DNA of 64,000 bases from Fen-549 sp050011315. GTDB lineage: Bacteria; Actinomycetota; Thermoleophilia; Gaiellales; Gaiellaceae. Under the pieces are notes generated by a model. It worked only from the letters and a program-made list of their open reading frames with translations. It had not been told where the DNA came from and ran no database searches. The DNA lies in the NCBI GenBank assembly GCA_050011315.1, contig JBEKJI010000006.1:28495-92494 (forward strand), given 5' to 3'. Below are positions 59,258 through 64,000 of the stretch, piece by piece (the first letter of the stretch is position 1; the number at the start of each line of letters is the position of its first letter). The translations under genes were made by a program, and so were the position numbers.

Positions 59258-61171
59258 ATGACACCTCCTGACCCATTGATCGGCGCGCTCTTCGACGGGC
59301 GCTACAAGGTTCTCAAGAAGCTCGGCTCCGGTGGCATGGCAACGGTCTACCTGGCCGAAGATCAAGAGCTGGGCCGCCGCGTTGCGATCAAGATCCTGAA
59401 CGCCAAGCACGCTTCGGACGAGCAGTTCGTCGAGCGCTTCCGCCGCGAGGCCTCCAGCGCGGCCGGACTCTCACACCCCAACATCGTGCAGATCTACGAC
59501 CGCGGCAAGGCCGAGGGCACCTACTACATCGCCATGGAGGTGAGCGAAGGGCGCACGCTCAAGGAGCTGATCATCGATCGCGGGCCCTCGCCGATCCCTG
59601 TCGCCGTCAACTACGGCCGCCAGATCCTGGCCGCGCTCCGCTTCGCGCACCGCAACGGCGTCGTCCACCGCGACATCAAGCCGCACAACGTGCTCGTGGA
59701 CGACGAGGGGCGCGTCAAGGTCACCGACTTCGGCATCGCCCGGGCTGGCGCAAGCGAGATGACCGAGGTCGGCTCGATCATCGGCACCGCGCAGTACCTC
59801 TCGCCCGAGCAGGCGCGCGGCGCGCCGGTCGATGCGCGCTCCGATCTCTACTCGGTCGGAGTCGTCCTCTACGAGCTCCTCACCGGCGAAGCGCCCTACA
59901 ACGGCGAAACGCCGGTCGAGATCGCGATGAAGCACCTCTCGGCCATTCCCGAGCCTCCGTCCGTTAAGCGGCCCGAAGTCCCGCCCGAGCTCGACGCCGT
60001 GGTGCTGCGAGCGCTGGCCAAGAACCCCGACGACCGCTACCAGAGTGTCGAGGAGATGGACGCCGACCTGAACGCGATCTCAAAGGGGATGGAGATCAGC
60101 GAAACGACCACCGACGCCGCGACCACCGTGCTGGCCGGGGCCGGGCTGTCCGCTCCGACGATGATCTCGCGCGCTCCGACCCGAGTCGTGCCGCCGCGAG
60201 CGGAAGCTCCGATACCTCCGTCTACGCCGCCGGGCTACTACGACTTCGACCGCAGCCCGGGCCGGCGACCTGTCTGGCCGTGGCTGCTTTCGCTCGCCCT
60301 GATCGCGGCAGTCGGTATCGCCTTCTTCATCGTCTACCATCAGCTGAGCGGAAGCGCGTCGGTGGCGGTACCGCCCGTCATCCAGATCCGCGATACGCTC
60401 GCGGTGAACAAGATCACGAACGCCGGGCTCGAGGCGAAGTCGATCTTTCAAAAGTCCGCCAAGGTGCAGGCGGGCTACGTCATCAGACAGTGGCCGCTCG
60501 AGGGTAAGCACGTTCCTCGGGGTAGCACCGTGAAGATCTGGATCTCGAGCGGAACGCGCGAAATCCGCGTGCCCTCGGTCGTCGGGCAAACGCTGACGGA
60601 CGCGGCCAACACGCTCCAAAGCAAGAACTTCAAGCTCAAGTCCAAGCCAGGGCACTCATCGAGACCAGAGGGCGTCGTCTACCAGCAACAACCGCTCGGT
60701 AACGCACTGGCGGCAGAGGGATCGACCGTAACCATCTGGATCTCGAAGGGACCCGCTCAAATCATGCTTCCGTACGTAGTCGGTTCCCTCTACGAGTCGG
60801 CCTATTCGCAGCTGAGGAGTTTAGGCTTCAACGTCCAGCGCGTAAAGGTGGCCGATAACTCGGCGGTCAACACGGTGATAGACGAGAACCCGCCCGGAAA
60901 CACGCAGCAGACGCCGGGCACCACAGTCCAGCTCACCGTCTCAAAGGGCCCGTCGACCGTGCTCGTCCCCGACGTCACCCAGGAGACTGCCGACCAGGCC
61001 TCGTTGGATCTCACCGCTCAGGGGTTCACTCCCCAAGTCGAATACCAGGTCACGACAGACGTCGCCGAGGACGGGTTCGTTCTCAAGCAGACTCCCGCGG
61101 GGGGGAGTCAGGCCCCGCCCGGAACTACCGTAAAAATCTACGTTGGGCAGTACGTAGCGTCCACGACGTGA
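59258..61171 (+). CDS. pknB: Ser/Thr protein kinase PknB with four PASTA repeats
   Basis: 637 residues. Kinase domain (about 14-275): LGSGGMATVY, Lys45 in VAIKIL, HRDIKPHNVL, DFGIARAG with activation-loop threonines and SPEQARG. A juxtamembrane linker (275-335) leads to one transmembrane helix (about 337-357) and four extracellular PASTA repeats (about 365-637), each with a VPxVVGxxxxxA core, that bind lipid II or muropeptides. It couples cell-wall state to phosphorylation of FHA and division proteins. Overlaps ddl by four bases. Confidence 0.96.
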   Translation: MTPPDPLIGALFDGRYKVLKKLGSGGMATVYLAEDQELGRRVAIKILNAKHASDEQFVERFRREASSAAGLSHPNIVQIYDRGKAEGTYYIAMEVSEGRTLKELIIDRGPSPIPVAVNYGRQILAALRFAHRNGVVHRDIKPHNVLVDDEGRVKVTDFGIARAGASEMTEVGSIIGTAQYLSPEQARGAPVDARSDLYSVGVVLYELLTGEAPYNGETPVEIAMKHLSAIPEPPSVKRPEVPPELDAVVLRALAKNPDDRYQSVEEMDADLNAISKGMEISETTTDAATTVLAGAGLSAPTMISRAPTRVVPPRAEAPIPPSTPPGYYDFDRSPGRRPVWPWLLSLALIAAVGIAFFIVYHQLSGSASVAVPPVIQIRDTLAVNKITNAGLEAKSIFQKSAKVQAGYVIRQWPLEGKHVPRGSTVKIWISSGTREIRVPSVVGQTLTDAANTLQSKNFKLKSKPGHSSRPEGVVYQQQPLGNALAAEGSTVTIWISKGPAQIMLPYVVGSLYESAYSQLRSLGFNVQRVKVADNSAVNTVIDENPPGNTQQTPGTTVQLTVSKGPSTVLVPDVTQETADQASLDLTAQGFTPQVEYQVTTDVAEDGFVLKQTPAGGSQAPPGTTVKIYVGQYVASTT

Positions 61172-62187
61172 GCCGGCTTCGAGTAGCAATCCTGATGGGT
61201 GGGCGTTCGAGCGAGCACGACATCTCGCTCGCCTCGGCCGGCTCGGTGATCGAGGCGCTTCAGGGTCGCTACGACACCGTCGCCGTCGAGATCGACCGGG
61301 ATGGTCGCTGGGCGCTTCCCGCGGCCGCTCCGCGCAAGCTCGAGGCCGCCGGCGACGACCGCCCCGTGGAGACGCTTCCGGTTCCGGCCGAGTCGTCGGT
61401 ACCGGCGACTCTGGCGGAAGTCGACGTCGTCTTTCCGGTTCTGCACGGGCCCTTCGGCGAGGACGGTACCGTCCAGGGCCTGCTTGAGCTGGCCGGTGTT
61501 CCCTACGTCGGCCCCGGGGTATTGGCTTCTGCCCTATGCATGGACAAGGACGTCTTCAAGGCAGTTTTGCGCGACCGCGGCATTCCGGTCACGCAAAGCG
61601 TCACTCTGCGCGACGGTGATCCAGTCGAGCACCCGTTCTCGTACCCGGTCTTCGTCAAGCCGGCTCGGCTCGGCTCCTCGGTGGGTATCAGCAAGGTGCA
61701 CGACGAGAGCGAGCTCGAGCCGGCGGTGGCGCTCGCATTCCGCCACGACGAGAAGGTGCTGGTCGAGGAGTTCGTGGACGGAATCGAGGTCGAGTGCAGC
61801 GTGCTCGGCAACCGCGACCCGATCGCCTCGCAGCCCGGGCAAATCGTCGCTCACGCGGAGTGGTACGACTTCTCGGCCAAGTACGACGAGGGCGGAATGG
61901 AGCTGATCGTGCCGCCGCCGCTTTCGGAAGAGACAGTGGAGCTCGTGCGGCGCCTGGCCGTCGAGGCCTTCGTCGCCGGCGAGTGTGAGGGAATGGCCCG
62001 GGTCGACTTCTTCGTGCGCGGCGGCGAGGTGCTCGTGAACGAGCTGAACACGATTCCCGGCTTCACCTCGACGAGCGTCTACGCCAAGCTGTTCGCGGCC
62101 TCCGGCATCGCCTATCCGGAGCTGCTCGATCGCCTGATCGCGCTCGCGCTCGAGCGCCACGAGCGCCGGCAGCGATATGCGTACTAA
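61168..62187 (+). CDS. ddl: D-alanine-D-alanine ligase
   Basis: An ATP-grasp ligase of 339 residues making the D-Ala-D-Ala dipeptide of peptidoglycan. ILMGGRSSEHDISLASA, PVLHGPFGEDGTVQGLLEL, VEEFVDGIEVECSVLGN, ARVDFFV and VNELNTIPGFTSTS are the family motifs. Starts at GTG 61168 within pknB. The stop is followed by repeat copy B after three bases. Confidence 0.95.
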   Translation: MSRLRVAILMGGRSSEHDISLASAGSVIEALQGRYDTVAVEIDRDGRWALPAAAPRKLEAAGDDRPVETLPVPAESSVPATLAEVDVVFPVLHGPFGEDGTVQGLLELAGVPYVGPGVLASALCMDKDVFKAVLRDRGIPVTQSVTLRDGDPVEHPFSYPVFVKPARLGSSVGISKVHDESELEPAVALAFRHDEKVLVEEFVDGIEVECSVLGNRDPIASQPGQIVAHAEWYDFSAKYDEGGMELIVPPPLSEETVELVRRLAVEAFVAGECEGMARVDFFVRGGEVLVNELNTIPGFTSTSVYAKLFAASGIAYPELLDRLIALALERHERRQRYAY

Positions 62188-62190
62188 GTA

Positions 62191-62345
62191 CCTATCCCGT
62201 TAGGGATGCGCGGTCGAACGGGTTGAGCCGTGGGTGCCAGGGGTCGGACGGACCGTGAAGGCGCACTGGTAGTGCGGTAAGCGGTCCGGGCGGGCACTGG
62301 CGCCGCAGGGCGGCCGCTTCGGATGCGTAGGCCTAGCGGGACAGA
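62191..62345. repeat. structured inverted-repeat element, copy B (long form)
   Basis: Outer arms 62195-62204 and 62332-62341 pair over 10 bp and match copy A at 37249. Nested inside are GTGCCAG (62234-62240) with CTGGCGC (62297-62303, one G-U), CGGACCG (62249-62255) with CGGTCCG (62282-62288), and CGCACT (62262-62267) with AGTGCG (62271-62276) around GGT. The fold is far more regular than expected by chance and could be a non-coding RNA or a small mobile repeat. It lies between ddl and the convergent aminotransferase and could serve as a terminator for both. Confidence 0.75.
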
Positions 62346-62351
62346 CCCTAA

Positions 62352-63677
62352 TCAACCCGCGAGAGTCGCGGCGAGGGCTTCTTCCCAGACGTCGAGCGCC
62401 TCAGCGAGCTCGGCGTCGCTGATCACGAGCGGCACCAGCACGCGCAGGCAGTTCGAGTAGATCCCGGCTTTGAGTAGGAGCAGGCCGCGCTGGAGGGTTT
62501 CCTCGATCACGCGGGTCGCCAGCTCCGGCGCAGGCTCCTTGCTCTCCCTGTCCCTGACGAGCTCGATTGCGAGCATCGCGCCGCGGCCGCGCACATCGCC
62601 AATCTGCTCGAAGCGATCCTGCCAGGCTCTCATCCGAGCGCCGATCGTCTCGCCGAGCGCCTTCGCCCGATCGATCAGGTTCTCGGCCTCGATCACGTCC
62701 AAAACGGCGTTCGCCGCGGCAAGCGCGACCGGGTTCCCGACGTAGGTGCCACCGATGGCGCCCTCGTGCGGCGCATCCATGATCTCGGCCTTGCCGAGAA
62801 CTCCCGAGAGCGGCAGCCCGGACGCCAGCGCCTTCGCCACGACGATCAGATCGGGCTCGATCCCGTAGTGCTCGATCGCGAACATCGCGCCGGTGCGACC
62901 AAAGCCCGTCTGCACCTCGTCGACCACGAGCACGATCCCGTGCTCGTCACAGATCCGGCGCAAGCCGTGCATGAACTCCTCGGGCGCGGGGACGAAACCG
63001 CCCTCGCCCTGGATCGGCTCTACAACTACGGCCGCAACCTCGCTCGGCGCCACTTGCGTCACGAGCGCCCGCTCGAGCTCCGCAAGCGCTTCGGCGCTGG
63101 ACGGACCACGGTAGTCCTGAGCAAAGGGAAGGTGGTAGACCGCCGGCGCGAGAGGACCCAGGCCGACTTTGTAGGGGTTGGCCTTCGAGGTCATCGTCAG
63201 GGCGAGAAGAGTTCGCCCGTGGAATCCGCCTTCGAAGACGATCACCGCGGGGCGTCCGGTCGCCAGGCGCGCGAACTTGATCGCGTTCTCGATCGCCTCG
63301 GCGCCGGAGTTGAAAAAGGCCGCTTTGGCCGGCCCCGTGAACGGCGCCGCCGCGATCAGCCGCTCGGCGAGGGTCGTGTAGATCTCATACGGAACGACGG
63401 CGAAATCGGTATGGATGAAGAGTCCCGCCTGCTCGCGTACCGCCTCGACCACCTTCGGATGGGAATGACCTACCGCCAGGCAGCCGATCCCACCCGTGAA
63501 GTCGAGGAAGCGGTTGCCGTCGACGTCGGTCAGGACTGTGCCCAACGTCGAAGCGATCACGACCGGCGCCTGCACGGTGACCGAATCGGCAACGACTTTC
63601 TGCTTACGCGCCAGGATCGCGCGCGAGCGCGGGCCTGGGATCTCCGTCAGCAGCTGAATAGCGCGCGAACACTGCAT
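62352..63677 (-). CDS. gabT: 4-aminobutyrate aminotransferase-like enzyme
   Basis: A class III PLP aminotransferase of 441 residues. GabT-like features are EIPGPRSRAILARKQKVVAD at the N-terminus, FFNSGAEAIENAIKFAR, EPIQGEGGFVPAP, VVDEVQTGFGRTGAMFA and the PLP lysine in VVAKALASGLPLSGV. It would move the amino group of 4-aminobutyrate (or 5-aminovalerate) to 2-oxoglutarate. TATCGT seven bases before ATG 63677 indicates a leaderless transcript. No gabD is visible in the window. Confidence 0.9.
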   Translation of the reverse strand: MQCSRAIQLLTEIPGPRSRAILARKQKVVADSVTVQAPVVIASTLGTVLTDVDGNRFLDFTGGIGCLAVGHSHPKVVEAVREQAGLFIHTDFAVVPYEIYTTLAERLIAAAPFTGPAKAAFFNSGAEAIENAIKFARLATGRPAVIVFEGGFHGRTLLALTMTSKANPYKVGLGPLAPAVYHLPFAQDYRGPSSAEALAELERALVTQVAPSEVAAVVVEPIQGEGGFVPAPEEFMHGLRRICDEHGIVLVVDEVQTGFGRTGAMFAIEHYGIEPDLIVVAKALASGLPLSGVLGKAEIMDAPHEGAIGGTYVGNPVALAAANAVLDVIEAENLIDRAKALGETIGARMRAWQDRFEQIGDVRGRGAMLAIELVRDRESKEPAPELATRVIEETLQRGLLLLKAGIYSNCLRVLVPLVISDAELAEALDVWEEALAATLAG

Positions 63678-64000
63678 CGCCAGGACGATACCGGAGCGGT
63701 GTCGAGAGTCGCTCGACTAAGAGCTTAATCAGGTAGAAACGTGCGCCCGAAAGAGCCACGGCGTGGACGCCAAGAACTTGTCTCGGAATGACGACCCGTC
63801 GGCTGGGTGCGATCGGTGGATGCGAGGCTAGGGAGCTCGTCTGGGGACGGAGAGGCGCCGGATGAGTGCGAGATCGTGGTGCGAGGCTAGACCCTATGAC
63901 GGCTGAGTAGCCGCGAGCACACAAAGGCCGGATCCTCCGAGTTGCAAGATCGGGGGGTTTATCTGGCCGGAGACGGGCTCCGGCTGACCCCATACAACCG
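63678..64000. other. intergenic end of the window, no gene recognised
   Basis: About 320 bases with no credible ORF. It contains an imperfect 25-base direct repeat (63807-63831 and 63866-63890, both ending TGCGAGGCTAG). A hairpin at 63966-63984 (GCCGGAG, loop ACGGG, CTCCGGC) may end a gene entering from the right or close a structured RNA. I recognise no known RNA family. Confidence 0.45.

Noticed and set aside
62488..63677. Assigning this aminotransferase as a second argD
   Set aside because: The N-terminal segment and active-site neighbours are closer to GabT, and argD is already in the arginine operon.
1..64000. CRISPR arrays, prophage, insertion sequences, toxin-antitoxin or restriction systems
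   Set aside because: No regular spacer arrays, integrases, transposases or terminal repeats with target duplications were seen; the HNH gene is a stand-alone family member.

Overview
This is a gene-dense, high-GC bacterial chromosome segment with short intergenic gaps, many GTG starts and many 4-base ATGA/GTGA overlaps. The PknB(PASTA)-FhaA-FhaB-PstP-RodA-PbpA cluster, the PdtaS/PdtaR-type two-component pair and the argCJBD-R-GH order all point to Actinomycetota. The short proteins, GSI-alpha plus GSI-beta pair and cluster arrangement suggest a deep-branching class such as Thermoleophilia, but that placement is inference. I see no tRNA, rRNA, CRISPR array, insertion sequence or prophage.

Layout. 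1-1.8 kb: PdtaS-like sensor kinase and start of its ANTAR-type regulator. 2.3-7.4 kb: nitrogen assimilation (glnA alpha type on the minus strand; glnA beta type, PII and amtB on the plus strand). 7.5-8.5 kb: an unknown helical protein and an acetyltransferase. 8.4-15.4 kb: minus-strand operon argC-J-B-D-R-G-H. 15.4-19.1 kb: divergent carA-carB. 19.2-21.0 kb: secreted subtilase. 21.0-25.5 kb: glutamate synthase large subunit. 26.6-34.3 kb: ilv leader peptide, LeuB-like pseudoenzyme, ilvB-N-C, hom-thrC-thrB. 34.4-40.2 kb: ilvD, double-PAS protein, leuC-D-B. 40.2-43.2 kb: alpha/beta hydrolase, pheA, LacI regulator. 43.3-50.0 kb: minus-strand his operon (TrpR-like regulator, G, D, C-B fusion, H, F, IE) with divergent hisA. 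50-52.3 kb: HNH endonuclease, DUF4446 protein, unknown membrane protein. 52.4-62.2 kb: cell-wall and Ser/Thr phosphorylation cluster ending in ddl. 62.3-63.7 kb: gabT-like aminotransferase.

The unifying theme is amino-acid biosynthesis controlled by RNA leaders and short operators. The strongest signal is in the leader of the second glutamine synthetase (3849-3956). Two tandem hairpins carry six-base loops with A at position 1 and G at position 4, and the second is mutually exclusive with a terminator. This is the layout recognised by ANTAR antiterminator proteins, and an ANTAR-type regulator with its histidine kinase is encoded about 3.4 kb away. The simple model is kinase PdtaS, then PdtaR, then antitermination of glnA-glnK-amtB.

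Other points of interest are: a valine-rich leader peptide before the ilv-thr operon; a catalytically degenerate LeuB paralogue inside that operon; a HisC-HisB fusion; a TrpR-family regulator sharing a palindrome with hisA that covers both start codons; CarB without its C-terminal allosteric domain; ARG-box-like repeats covering the argC/carA promoters; and a two-copy structured repeat with a covarying base pair. Several promoters sit so close to the start codon that leaderless mRNAs are likely.
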